The notes under the pieces were generated by a model, which was not told where the DNA came from, ran no database searches, and saw only the letters and a program-made list of their open reading frames with translations. DNA of 64,000 nucleotides from Chondrilla cf. caribensis (Eukaryota > Porifera > Demospongiae > Chondrillida > Chondrillidae), in the NCBI GenBank assembly GCA_964020155.1, contig OZ026546.1:1-64000 (forward strand), given 5' to 3'. Position 1 is the first letter of the stretch; the number at the start of each line of letters is the position of its first letter. Made by a program: the position numbers and the translations under genes. Below are positions 13,507-26,553 of the stretch, in pieces.

Positions 13507-14082
13507 AGGTCCAGGAGTGTGTCTGTGCATTTGGATTTCAGCTATGATGCATCACGTGCACACAGGAGAGGCCGTGGTGACAAGACCAAAAATTGACATT
13601 TTTTGGGCTTGTCACCACGAGGCTTATAGCGCACTCAGGACAATCAGAATGCTTACCAAATTGTGTTGGTGAGTTAGGCAAGGACACTAGGTAGCCCATG
13701 GTGACCAGAAAAGAAATCTCAAATTGCTTAGGTGATCACCACAAGGTGTATTACACTTATAAATGAATCTACATACAAGGTATATACATTGGCAATAGGG
13801 GAAATTTTGGTCGACATCAAAATGCATCCTTTTTGCTATCAGAAGGTAGCTACCAGGTCCAGGAGTGTGTCTGTGCATTCGGATTTGAGCTGTGATGCAT
13901 CACGTGCACACAGGAGAGGCCGTGGTGACAAGACCAAAAATTGACATTTTTTGGGCTTGTCACCACGAGGCTTATAGCGCACTCAGGACAAACAGAATGC
14001 TTACGAAATTGTGTTGGTGAGTTAGGCATGGACACTAGGTAGCCCTTGGTGACCAGCAAAGAAATATCAAATTGCTCAGGTG

Positions 14083-14212
14083 AACCGAAGAAGTGTTAGG
14101 GTTAGGTTATGATTATTTTTAGGGTTAGAGATAATATTAGTGTTAGGGTTAGGGTTAGGGTTAGGGTTAATTTTTAATTGAGGGTTAGGATTTTGATATC
14201 AGACGGTAACTA
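14083..14212. repeat. Interstitial telomere-like tract, copy 2
   Basis: Starts 702 bp after copy 1 with the same left junction (aaccgaagaagtgttaggg) and right junction, but with one extra TTAGGG unit. The telomeric insert has therefore been amplified together with its flanking satellite as part of a higher-order repeat rather than inserted twice. Confidence 0.85.
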
Positions 14213-17200
14213 AAAGGTCCAGGAGTGTGTCTGTGCATTCGGATTTGAGCTATGATGCATCACGTGCACACAGGAGAGGCCGTGGTGACAAGACCAAAAA
14301 TTGACTTTTTTTTGCTTGTCACCACGAGGCTTATAGCGCACTCAGGACAATCAGAATGCTTACGAAATTGTGTTGGTGAGTTAGGCATGGACACTAGGTA
14401 GCCCTTGGTGACCAGCAAAGAAATATCAAATTGCTTAGGTGATCACCCAAGGTGTAATACACTTATATATGAATCTACATACAAGGTATATACATTGGCA
14501 ATAGGGGGAAATTTTGATCGACATCAAAATGCAACTTTTTGCTATCAGAAGGTAGCTACCAGGTCCAGGAGTGTGTCTGTGCATTCGGATTTGAGCTGTG
14601 ATGCATCACGTGCACACAGGAGAGGCCGTGGTGACAAGACCAAAAATTGACATTTTTTGGGCTTGTCACCACGAGGCTTATAGCGCACTCAGGACAATCA
14701 GAATGCTTACGAAATTGTGTTGGTGAGTTAGGCATGGACACTAGGTAGCCCATGGTGACCAGCAAAGGAATATCAAATTGCTTAGGTGATCACCACAAGG
14801 CGTAACACACTTATATATGAATCTACATACAAGGTATATACATTGGTAATAGGGGGAAATTTTGGTCGACATCAAAATGCATCCTTTTTGCTATCAGAAG
14901 GTAGCTACCAGGTCCAGGAGTGTGTCTGTGCATTCGGATTTGAGCTGTGATGCATCACGTGCACACAGGAGAGGCCGTGGTGACAAGACCAAAAATTGAC
15001 ATTTTTTTGGCTTGTCACCACGAGGCTTATAGCGCACTCAGGACAATCAGAATGCTTACGAAATTGTGTTGGTGAGTTAGGCATGGACACTAGGTAGCCC
15101 TTGGTGACCAGAAAAGAAATCTCAAATTGCTTAGGTGATCACCCAAGGCGTAATACACTTATATATGAATCTACATACAAAGTATATACATTGGCAATAG
15201 GGGGAAATTTTGGTCGACATCAAAATGCATCCTTTTTGCTATCAGAAGGTAGCTACCAGGTCCAGGAGTGTGTCTGTGCATTTGGATTTCAGCTATGATG
15301 CATCACGTGCACACAGGAGAGGCCGTGGTGACAAGACCAAAAATTGACATTTTTTGGGCTTGTCACCACGAGGCTTATAGCGCACTCGGGACAATCAGAA
15401 TGCTTACGAAATTGTGTTGGTGAGTTAGGCATGGACACTAGGTAGCCCTTGGTGACCAGAAAAGAAATCTCAAATTGCTTAGGTGATCACCACAAGGCGT
15501 ATTACACGCATATATGAATCAACATACAAAGTATATACATTCTATTATATGTGGCACTTGGGGGAAATTTTGGTCGACATCAAAATGCATCCTTTTTGCT
15601 ATCAGAAGGTAGCTACCAGGTCCAGGAGTGTGTCTGTGCATTTGGATTTGAGCTATGATGCATCACGTGCACACAGGAGAGGCCGTGGTGACAAGACCAA
15701 AAATTGACATTTTTTTGGCTTGTCACCACGAGGCTTATAGCGCACTCAGGACAATCAGAATGCTTGTGAAATTGTGTTGGTGAGTTAGGCATGGACACTA
15801 GGTAGCCCCTGGTGACCAGAAAAGATATCTCAAATTGCTTAGGTGATCACCCAAGGCGTAATACACGCATATATGAATCTACATACAAAGTATATACATT
15901 GGCAATAGGGGGAAATTTTGGTCGACATCAAAATGCATCCTTTTTGCTATCAGAAGGTAGCTACCAGGTCCAGGAGTGTGTCTGTGCATTTGGATTTCAG
16001 CTATGATGCATCACGTGCACACAGGAGAGGCCGTGGTGACAAGACCAAAAATTGACATTTTTTGGGCTTGTCACCACGAGGCTTATAGTGCACTCAGGAC
16101 AATCAGAATGCTTGCGAAATTGTGTTGGTGAGTTAGGCATGGACACTAGGTAGCCCTTGGTGACCAGCAAAGTAATCTCAAATTGTTAGGTGATCACCCA
16201 AGGCGTAACACACGCATATATGAATGTACATACAAAGTATATACATTCCATTATATGTGGCACTGGGGGGAAATTTTGGTCGACATCAAAATGCATCCTT
16301 TTTGCTATCAGAAGGTAGCTACTAGGTCCAGGAGTGTGTCTGTGCATTTGGATTTCAGCTATGATGCATCACGTGCACACAGGAGAGGCCGTGGTGACAA
16401 GACCAAAAATTGACATTTTTTGGGCTTGTCACCACGAGGCTGATAGTGCACTCAGGACAATCAGAATGCTTGCGAAATTGTGTTGGTGAGTTAGGCATGG
16501 ACACTAGGTAGCCCTTGGTGACCAGCAAAGTAATCTCAAATTGCTTAGGTGATCACCCAAGGCGTAACACACATATATATGAATCTACATACAAAGTATA
16601 TACATTGGCAATAGGGGGAAATTTTGGTCGACATCAAAATGCATCCTTTTTGCTATCAGAAGGTAGCTACCAGGTCCAGGAGTGTGTCTGTGCATTTGGA
16701 TTTCAGCTATGATGCATCACGTGCACACAGGAGAGGCCGTGGTGACAAGACCAAAAATTGACATTTTTTGGGCTTGTCACCACGAGGCTTATAGTGCACT
16801 CAGGACAATCAGAATGCTTGCGAAATTGTGTTGGTGAGTTAGGCATGGACACTAGGTAGCCCTTGGTGACCAGCAAAGTAATCTCAAATTGTTAGGTGAT
16901 CACCCAAGGCGTAACACACGCATATATGAATGTACATACAAAGTATATACATTCTATTATATGTGGCACTGGGGGGAAATTTTGGTCGACATCAAAATGC
17001 AACTTTTTGCTATCAGAAGGTAGCTACCAGGTCCAGGAGTGTGTCTGTGCATTTGGATTTCAGCTATGATGCATCACGTGCACACAGGAGAGGCCGTGGT
17101 GACAAGACCAAAAATTGACATTTTTTGGGCTTGTCACCACGAGGCTTATATCGCACTCGGGACAATCAGAATGCTTACGAAATTGTGTTGGTGAGTTAGG

Positions 17201-20200
17201 CATGGACACTAGGTAGCCCATGGTGACCAGCAAAGAAATCTCAAATTGCTTAGGTGATCACCACAAGGCGTAATACACGCATATATGAATCTACATTCAA
17301 AGTATATACATTGGCAATAGGGGGAAATTTTGGTCGACATCAAAATGTAACTTTTTGCTATCAGAAGGTAGCTACCAGGTCCAGGAGTGTGTCTGTGCAT
17401 TCGGATTTCAGCTATGATGCATCACGTGCACACAGGAGAGGCCGTGGTGACAAGACCAAAAATTGACATTTTTTGGGCTAGTCACCACGAGGCTCATAGC
17501 GCACTCAGGACAATCAGAATGCTTATGACATTGTGTTGGTGAGTTAGGCATGGACACTAGGTAGCCCTTGGTGACCAGCAAAGAAATATCAAATTGCTTA
17601 GGTGATCACCCAAGGCGTAATACACGCATATATGAATCTACATATTAAGTATTATACATTGGCAATAGGGGGAAATTTTAGTCGAGATCAAAATGCAACA
17701 TTTTGCTATCAGAAGGTAGCTACTAGGTCCAGGAGTGTGTCTGTGTATTCAGATTTGAGCTATGATGCATCACGTGCACACAGGAGAGGCCGTGGTGACA
17801 AGACCAAAAATTGACATTTTTTGGGCTTGTCACCACGAGGCTTATAGCGCACTCAGGACAATCAGAATGCTTACGAAATTGTGTTGGTGAGTTAGGCATG
17901 GACACTAGGTAGCCCTTGGTGACCAGCAAAGAAATCTCAAATTGCTTAGGTGATCACCCAAGGCGTAATACACTTATATATGAATCTACATACAAAGTAT
18001 ATACATTGGCAATAGGGGGAAATTTTGGTCGACATCAAAATGCATCTTTTTGCTATCAGAAGGTAGCTACCAGGTCCAGGAGTGTGTCTGTGCATTTGGA
18101 TTTCAGCTATGATGCATCACGTGCACACAGGAGAGGCCGTGGTGACAAGACCAAAAATTGACATTTTTTGGGCTTGTCACCACGAGGCTTATAGCGCACT
18201 CAGGACAATCAGAATGCTTACGAAATTGTGTTGGTGAGTTAGGCATGGACACTAGGTAGCCCATGGTGACCAGCAAAAAAATATCAAATTGCTTAGGTGA
18301 TCACCCAAGGCGTAATACACGCATATATGAATCTACATTCAAAGTATATACATTGGCAATAGGGGGAAATTTTGGTCGACATCAAAATGTAACTTTTTGC
18401 TATCAGAAGGTAGCTACCAGGTCCAGGAGTGTGTCTGTGCATTTGGATTTCAGCTATGATGCATCACGTGCACACAGGAGAGGCCGTGGTGACAAGACCA
18501 AAAATTGACATTTTTTGGGCTTGTCACCACGAGGCTTATAGCGCACTCAGGACAATCAGAATGCTTACGAAACTGTGTTGGTGAGTTAGGCATGGACATT
18601 AGGTAGCCCTTGGTGACCAGCAAAGTAATCTCAAATTGCTTAGGTGATCACCCAAGGCGTAATACACGCATATATGAATCTACATACAAAGTATATACAT
18701 TGGCAATAGGGGGAAATTTTGGTCGACATCAAAATGCAACTTTTTGCTATCAGAAGGTAGCTACCAGGTCCAGGAGTGTGTCTGTGCATTTGGATTTCAG
18801 TTATGATGCATCACGTGCACACAGGAGAGGCCGTGGTGACAAGACCAAAAATTGACATTTTTTGGGCTTGTCACCACGAGGCTCATAGCGCACTCAGGAC
18901 AATCAGAATGCTTACGACATTGTGTTGGTGAGTTAGGCATGGACACTAGGTAGCCCATGGTGACCAGCAAAGAAATATCAAATTGCTTAGGTGATCACCC
19001 AAGGCGTAATACACTTATATATGAATCTACATTCAAAGTATATACATTGGCAATAGGGGGAAATTTTGGTCGACATCAAAATGTAACTTTTTGCTATCAG
19101 AAGGTAGCTACAAGGTCCAGGAGTGTGTCTGTGCATTTGGATTTCAGCTATGATGCATCACGTGCACACAGGAGAGGCCGTGGTGACAAGACCAAAAATT
19201 GACATTTTTTGGGCTTGTCACCACGAGGCTCATAGCGCACTCAGGACAATCAGAATGCTTACGAAATTGTGTTGGTGAGTTAGGCATGGACACTAGGTAG
19301 CCCTTGGTGACCAGCAAAGAAATATCAAATTGCTTAGGTGATCACCCAAGGCGTAATACACGCATATATGAATCTACATTCAAAGTATATACATTGGCAA
19401 TAGGGGGAAATTTTGGTCGACATCAAAATGTAACTTTTTGCTATCAGAAGGTAGCTACCAGGTCCAGGAGTGTGTTTGTGCATTCGGATTTCAGCTATGA
19501 TGCATCACGTGCACACAGGAGAGGCCGTGGTGACAAGACCAAAAATTGACATTTTTTGGGCTTGTCACCACGAGGCTCATAGCGCACTTAGGACAATCAG
19601 AATGCTTACGAAATTGTGTTGGTGAGTTAGGCATGGACACTAGGTAGCCCTTGGTGACCAGCAAAGTAATCTCAAATTGCTTAGGTGATCACCCAAGGCG
19701 TAATACACGCATATATGAATCTACATTCAAAGTATATACATTGGCAATAGGGGGAAATTTTGGTCGACTTCAAAATGCAACTTTTTGCTATCAGAAGGTA
19801 GCTACCAGGTCCAGGAGTGTGTGAGCATTCGGATTTGAGCTATGATGCATCACGTGCACACAGGAGAGGCCGTGGTGACAAGACCAAAAATTGACATTTT
19901 TTGGGCTTGTCACCACGAGGCTTATAGTGCACTCAGGACAATCAGAATGCTTACCAAATTGTGTTGGTGAGTTAGGCATGGACACTAGGTAGCCCATGGT
20001 GACCAGCAAAGAAATATCAAATTGCTTAGGTGATCACCCAAGGTGTAATACACTTATATATGAATCTACATACAAGGTATATACATTGGCAATAGGGGGA
20101 AATTTTGGTCGACATCAAAATGCAACTTTTTGCTATCAGAAGGTAGCTACCAGGTCCAGGAGTGTGTCTGTGCATTCGTATTCGAGCTATGATGCATCAC

Positions 20201-23200
20201 GTGCACACAGGAGAGGCCGTGGTGACAAGACCAAAAATTGACATTTTTTGGGCTTGTCACCACGAGGCTTATAGCGCACTCAGAACAATCAGAATGCTTA
20301 CGAAATTGTGTTGGTGAGTTAGGCATGGACACTAGGTAGCCCATGGTGACCAGCAAAGAAATATCAAATTGCTTAGGTGATCACCACAAGGCGTAATACA
20401 CGCATATATGAATCTACATACAAGGTATATACATTGGCAATAGGGGGAAATTTTGGTCGACATCAAAATGCAACTTTTTGCTATCAGAAGGTAGCTACAA
20501 GGTCCAGGAGTGTGTCTGTGCATTCGGATTTCAGCTATGATGCATCACGTGCACACAGGAGAGGCCGTGGTGACAAGACCAAAAATTGACATTTTTTGGG
20601 CTTGTCACCACGAGGCTTATAGCGCACTCAGAACAATCAGAATGCTTACGAAAATGTGTTGGTGAGTTAGGCATGGACACTAGGTAGCCCTTGGTGACCA
20701 GAAAAGAAATCTCAAATTGCTTAGGTGATCACCCAAGGCGTAATACACGCATATATGAATCTACATTCAAAGTATGTACATTGGCAATAGGGGGGAAATT
20801 TTGGTCGACATCAAAATGATCCTTTTTGCTATCAGAAGGTAGATACCAGGTCCAGGAGTGTGTCTGTGCATTTGGATTTCAGCTATGATGCACCACGTGT
20901 ACACAGGAGAGGCCGTGGTGACAAGACCAAAAATTGACATTTTTTGGGCTTGTCACCACGAGGCTTATAACGCACTCAGGACAATCAGAATGCTTACGAA
21001 ATTGTGTTGGTGAGTTAGGCATGGACACTAGGTAGCCCTTGGTGACCAGCAAAGAAATCTCAAATTGCTTAGGTGATCACCCAAGGCGTAATACACTTAT
21101 ATATGAATCTACATACAAAGTATGTACATTGGCAATAGGGGGAAATTTTGGTCGACATCAAAATGCAACTTTTTGCTATCAGAAGGTAGCTACCAGGTCC
21201 AGGAGTGTGTCTGTGCATTTGGATTTCAGCTATGATGCATCACGGGAACACAGGAGAGGCCGTGGTGACAAGACCAAAAATTGACATTTTTTGGGCTTGT
21301 CACCACGAGGCTTATAGCGCACTCAGGACAATCAGAATGCTTACGAAATTGTGTTGGTGAGTTTGGCATGGACACTAGGTAGCTATTGGTGACCAGCAAA
21401 GAAATCTCAAATTGCTTAGGTGATCACCACAAGGCGTATTACACGCATATATGAATCTACATACAAAGTATATACATTCTATTATATGTGGCACTGGGGG
21501 GAAATTTTGGTCGACATCAAAATGCATCCTTTTTGCTATCAGAAGGTAGCTACTAGGTCCAGGAGTGTGTCTGTGCAATTGGATTTCAGCTATGATGCAT
21601 CACGTGCACACAGGAGAGGCCGTGGTGACAACTCAAAAAATTGACATTTTTTGGCTTGTCACCACGAGGCTTATAGCGCACTCAGGACAATCAGAATGCA
21701 TACGAAATTGTGTTGGAGAGTTTGGTATGGACACTGGGTAGCCCTTGGTGAACAGAAAAGAAATCTCAAATTGCTTAAGTGATCACCACAAGGCGTATTA
21801 CACGCATATATGAATGTACATACAAAGTATATACATTCTATTATATGTGGCACTGGGGGGAAATTTTGGTCGACATCAAAATGCATCCTTTATGCTATCA
21901 GAAGGTAGCTACTAGGTCCAGGAGTGTGTCTGTGCAATCGGATTTGAGCTAAGATGCATCACGTGCACACAGGAGAGGCCGTGGTGACAACTCAAAAAAT
22001 TGACATTTTTGGGCTTGTCACCACGAGGCTTATAACGCACTCAGGACAATCAGAATGCTTACGAAATTGTGTTGGAGAGTTTGGTATGGACACTGGGTAG
22101 CCCTTGGTGAACAGAAAAGAAATCTCAAATTGCTTAGGTGATCACCACAAGGCGTATTACACGCATATATGAATCTACATTCAAAGTATGTACATTGGCA
22201 ATAGGGGGAAATTTTGGTCCACATCAAAATGCAACTTTTTGCTATCAGAAGGTAGCTACTAGGTCCAGGAGTGTGTCTGTGCATTTGGATTTGAGCTATG
22301 ATGCATCACGTGCACACAGGAGAGGCCGTGGTGACAACTCAAAAAATTGACATTTTTGGGCTTGTCACCACGAGGCTTATAACGCACTCAGGACAATCAG
22401 AATGCATACAAAATTGTGTTGGTGAGTTTGGTATGGACACTGGGTAGCCCTTGGTGAACAGAAAAGAAATCTCAAATTGCTTAGGTGATCACCACAAGGC
22501 GTATTACACGCATATATGAATGTACATACAAAGTATATACATTCTTTTATATGTGGCACTGGGGGGAAATTTTGGTCGACATCAAAATGCATCTTTTTTG
22601 TTATCAGAATGACTGTACTAGGTCAAGGAGTGTGTCTGTGCATTCGAATTCCTCAAACTTCCTGAGAAGACGGCCATGCTGGTGTCAGAGGGAAAGGGGG
22701 GTCACTGACACCTATGTCACCGGTGGGAAATACAAAATGGCGTGTGCCGGTCAACGAGATACGTACCTAAATACCTGACCCATCGTAGTATAATGCAGTG
22801 TGCTAGATTTGGTATACATAATATACTTATTGTGTTGACATTGTGATAATAGATTATTGTAAAACAGGTACTGGCAATAGTTCTATTTTGATGTGTGTGT
22901 TTGCAGTGCTACACAGAACTATTAATTTTGCATGTGGAGGTCTGTCTTGTTTCCCACCAGAACAAGTGGTACTCTGAGAGCAGATGTAATACTTGAGTAT
23001 GATAATCACAGTGGATCACATAATGATGCACTCACTGGTTACTACCGGTCATGTCCAGTATCTTGTCATGAATGATCTTCACTACTTCAAAACTGAACAC
23101 AAAGCAAGTGAAAATATTCTATCAGTTAATATACCTCAACCCATACCCTACACAAACACACCTCGAAGATGCAATTTGGTAATATCTTCTCAGAGGAATA

Positions 23201-23507
23201 CTGCTATGTCCCTTATAGTGTTCGCGCATTCTCCGACGAAGTTTCTATCACAGGAAAGCAATAATGCACATACAGTCTGGAATACAGGGAAACTTGACAT
23301 ACCCTCGGGTTTTATAGTATGGAACGGAAGACTTTGTAAAGCTCCCTTGCCGTAGCTACGACCTACGTAGCTCCACCATCTTCGAGTATATTCGAATTTA
23401 GGAAATACTGCAACATCATATAATATGCATTCCTACGCGTAATTACTACAGTGAATTTATATTATTTATATGGTGCGAACAAAATGGCCGATTTCAAAAC
23501 GCCGACA

Positions 23508-23875
23508 GGTTCAGGTTCAGGTTCAGGTTTCATTATTTATACTGGGGAGGCCACTAGCCCAGAGGGCTACTACAAAGGCTCCCAGTTGAATAAAATAAAA
23601 TAATAATAAATAATAAATAAATATATATACAATGTTAAGCAATAATAATAATATAATAATAATATTAATACATAATATAATTATTTAATTCAAAATCAGC
23701 AACAATAACATGCACAGGATTACGAATAAAATTTACATTTGGCTGATGAAATAAAAGTGGAGATGGATATACATTGCTTGGTCTCAATATTAAGATTGTT
23801 CCATAAACTGGGACCGATAAATGCAAAGGCTTTCCTTCCTGCTTCTGTTTTAGGAAGCGGTAGCTGTAAGTTGCC
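23508..23875 (-). mobile_element. 5'-truncated non-LTR retrotransposon (LINE) 3' end
   Basis: Reading the minus strand, a frame near 23877-23694 contains LPLPKTEAGRKAFAFIGPSL then WNNL and ends ISSAKCKFYS before a stop. This resembles the region just after the reverse transcriptase domain in CR1/L2/Rex-type LINEs, where a GPxLWN motif is typical. A 3' UTR and a terminus of repeated CCTGAA follow, as in LINEs whose 3' ends are short tandem repeats. Island A lacks it (gccgacaattagg is uninterrupted there), so this is an insertion made after the duplication. It is far too short to be active. Confidence 0.7.
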
Positions 23876-24056
23876 AATTAGGATTTGGGCTAGAATTTGA
23901 GCGCAAAGACTTCAACGAGCTTTAAATCTTCACCGAAGGTTCTTCTAAACCTATTAAAGACGATCAAGTGATTCGAGTGCCTATGGGTGGCCTATTCTCC
24001 GAATTGAACATTGAGGGCAACTTTAAATAGCGCAGATAATAATAATAAAATAGATA

Positions 24057-24318
24057 GGTCACGGTGGCGGGGTGGTCAGGTGACACGACTCTAGGCTCCA
24101 GGTCGCGGGTTCGAATCCTCAAAAGGACGGGTTTTTTCTCTGAAAAAAAATAGCTCACTTCCTGGTGGTCAGTCGCATACTCTCTACAAAGAACCGTAGG
24201 GGGGAGCTTTGGGACTCGCGGCTGACCTCCCAGCTAGAATAGTGTCTTCTGCATTCGTGGAATGACGCAAGTACACAGTCTCTGTGGAAAGTCCCTGTAA
24301 AGCTCTACATATATAGGT
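24057..24318 (+). mobile_element. tRNA-derived SINE (island B copy)
   Basis: Near-identical to the island A copy, with the B box GGTTCGAATCC at 24108-24118. It duplicated with the island rather than inserting independently, because the flanking DNA is also shared. Confidence 0.75.
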
Positions 24319-24499
24319 GTCTTTGACTTTTTGATATGAATCCTACAATTCTTGTTTTATTTCTTTCATTTTATTGCGATCATTATATTTCGTACTTGAA
24401 CAATAGAACAGATTATTATATCAATTACATAATATTAACGAGAATCAAAAGAATTAGAAACTGTTTCTTCAGGCCTATCATCAACTACCGAGAATGAAA

Positions 24500-25330
24500 T
24501 GTGTGAATGAATGTGAAATTACCTGCACGATCACCATAAGGTGTATAACACTCATATATGAATGTACATACAAAAGTATATACATTTTTATATGTGGCAT
24601 ATGGGCACTGGGGGGAATTTTTGGTTGACATCAAAATGCATCTTTTTGCTATCAGAAGGTAGCTACCAGGTCCAGGAGTGTGTCTGTGCATTTGTATTTA
24701 AGCTATGATGCATCACCTGCACACAGGAGAGGCTGTGGTGACAAGCCAAAAAAATGACATTTTTTGCTTGTCACCACGAGGAGTATAGCGCACTCAGGAC
24801 AATCTCAATTCTTCCCGAATTGTGTTGGTGAGTTAGGCATGGACACTGGGTAGCCCTTGGTGACCAGCAAAGGAATGTCAAATTGCTCAGGTGATCACCA
24901 CAAGGCGTATTACACTTGTATCTGAATATACTTACAAAAGTATATACATTATCATATGTGGGCATATGGGCACTGAGGTGACTTTTTGGTCGACAACAGA
25001 ATGCATCGTTTTTTGTTATCAGAAGGGCCGTACTAGGACCAGGAGTGTGTCTGTGCATTCGTATTTGAGCTATGATGCATCACGTGAACACAGGAGAGGC
25101 CGTGGTGACAAGCCAAAAATTTGACAGTTTTTTAGCTTGTCACCACGAGGCTTAAAGCGCACTCAGGACAATCTGAATTCTTCCCAAATTGTGTTGGTGA
25201 GTTAGGCATGGACAATGGGTAGCCCTTGGTGACCAGCAAAGGAATGTCAAATTGCTCAGGTGATCACCGCAAGGCGTATTACACTTATATCTGAATGTAC
25301 ATACAAAAGTATATACATGATTAAGTGTGG
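24500..25330. repeat. Satellite array, block 3 (diverged edge)
   Basis: Slightly more than two monomers, period about 366 bp, clearly related to blocks 1 and 2 but the most diverged in the window. The hairpin arms are preserved and in one monomer pair more perfectly (ggtgacaagc with gcttgtcacc). Divergence at the edge of an array is expected where unequal exchange no longer homogenises copies. Confidence 0.9.
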
Positions 25331-26033
25331 TGATAGGACCCAAAATTGTTCCCATTGTCCCAACCTTTACCCCATACTGATTTTAACCAGGCCCACATCA
25401 TTGCTATGAGCACATCATGACATAACATCCTGATATTGACAGGATGTAGCAGCACAAAGCCTTGGAATACAATAAGCTGTACTGCTGATATGGGGTGGTG
25501 ATGCTGTGATGTAAACCTATTATGGTGAGATATTGACCTGACCCATTAGGCCTTGAAGCTGCCAGAATCTATTTCTCTACCTAACTGGAAAAAGTCTACT
25601 GTCAAATATAAAATAAATAGTGACAAAGTTGCATGGTGATTCACGACATCTTCTCTGAAGTATTCCTTGACAGGATCAATAGACTGCATACTTGTCTGTA
25701 TAACAAAACAGTGTCAATAAAGTATGAGCATAATACCTCACCAATGGCTTACTTTGCTAAGAATCAGGTCAGCCCCATCAAAATGTCACTCCAGGAGTTT
25801 AGGCGTCTCTCCTTGCATCTGTTGTCACCAAATCAACTGACTTGTGGTTGACTTTCATACTTGTTACAAAACTATACCTAACGAAAACTGTAACAATAAA
25901 TACTCCATTGGATCACATCCAATTACACTATATGCCTGCATCCACTAAACACACAACAGGAAGCACAAATACATCTATATCACATCTATTGTGAAGTATG
26001 TGTCACACAGGCACGCACGCATACACACGCAAG

Positions 26034-26096
<63 letters not shown>

Positions 26097-26553
26097 GCAC
26101 ACACATGCACACACACATGCACACACACGCACACACACGCGCGCACACACACGCGATTAGTGTAGGGAGTGCCCACTTTGACTGTTCCTCCTTCGACATT
26201 TACTCTAACCACTATATATTGGGTTAGAGGTTTGGAGATACAATTCGACAATATCTTCACTTTACAAAGGAATATTGTTACGTCCTTGACACTGTTCGCG
26301 CATTCTCTGACAAAGTTTCTATCAGATCGAGGGAAACAATTGGAGCAGGAGACTTGTAGTGTTCCCTTGTGTTCTGGACCTAGACGTTGTGTCCGAACCA
26401 TTGAGCGTCTATGCCTCCATCCAGCATTTTGTCAACACTCCCAGACATGCTCATTGTTAATGACGTTCTGTGACGATGATGCCTTTGCTCGAGTACAATG
26501 GATGACGTCATTGTATACCTCCCCTCAAGCCCTACAGCTCGCCCTTGGTGATC
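25331..26553. other. Intergenic, satellite border to the first gene
   Basis: Non-repetitive DNA with a 72-codon open frame at 25633-25851 (+), opening MVIHDIFSEV, of unknown nature. A (CA)n tract lies at about 26038-26155, and a diverged copy of the islands' ttcgcgcattctc module at about 26250-26330. Nothing else is recognised. Confidence 0.5.

Larger units (their letters stand above)
7886..22640. repeat. Satellite array, block 2 (347-360 bp monomers)
   Basis: About 42 head-to-tail monomers mixing the 347/348-bp and 360-bp subtypes. A run of five 347-bp monomers (17916 to about 19650) is especially regular. The array contains a 702-bp higher-order unit carrying telomere-like repeats (13380-14215). 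The array starts abruptly at gcaggagtgtgtctg and ends at the border of island B. No genes: the short frames on both strands are repeat artefacts that recur once per monomer. Confidence 0.97.
22641..24490. other. Non-satellite island B (copy of island A plus a LINE insertion)
   Basis: Homologous to island A from its left satellite junction to about 24415, with scattered substitutions and small indels. It differs by an extra insertion of about 368 bp (23508-23875). It also differs at the right end, where it passes into a diverged satellite at about 24500 instead of the 450 bp of extra DNA seen in A. No intact gene is recognised. Confidence 0.8.

Noticed and set aside
13381..14212. A chromosome end within the window
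   Set aside because: The telomeric tracts are only about 20-25 bp of perfect repeat and are embedded in satellite on both sides.
25..22592. Hundreds of 60-127 codon open frames on both strands of the satellite
   Set aside because: They recur once per monomer in fixed register, occur antisense to each other, and show frame-breaking variants without selection. They follow from a low stop density in the repeat.
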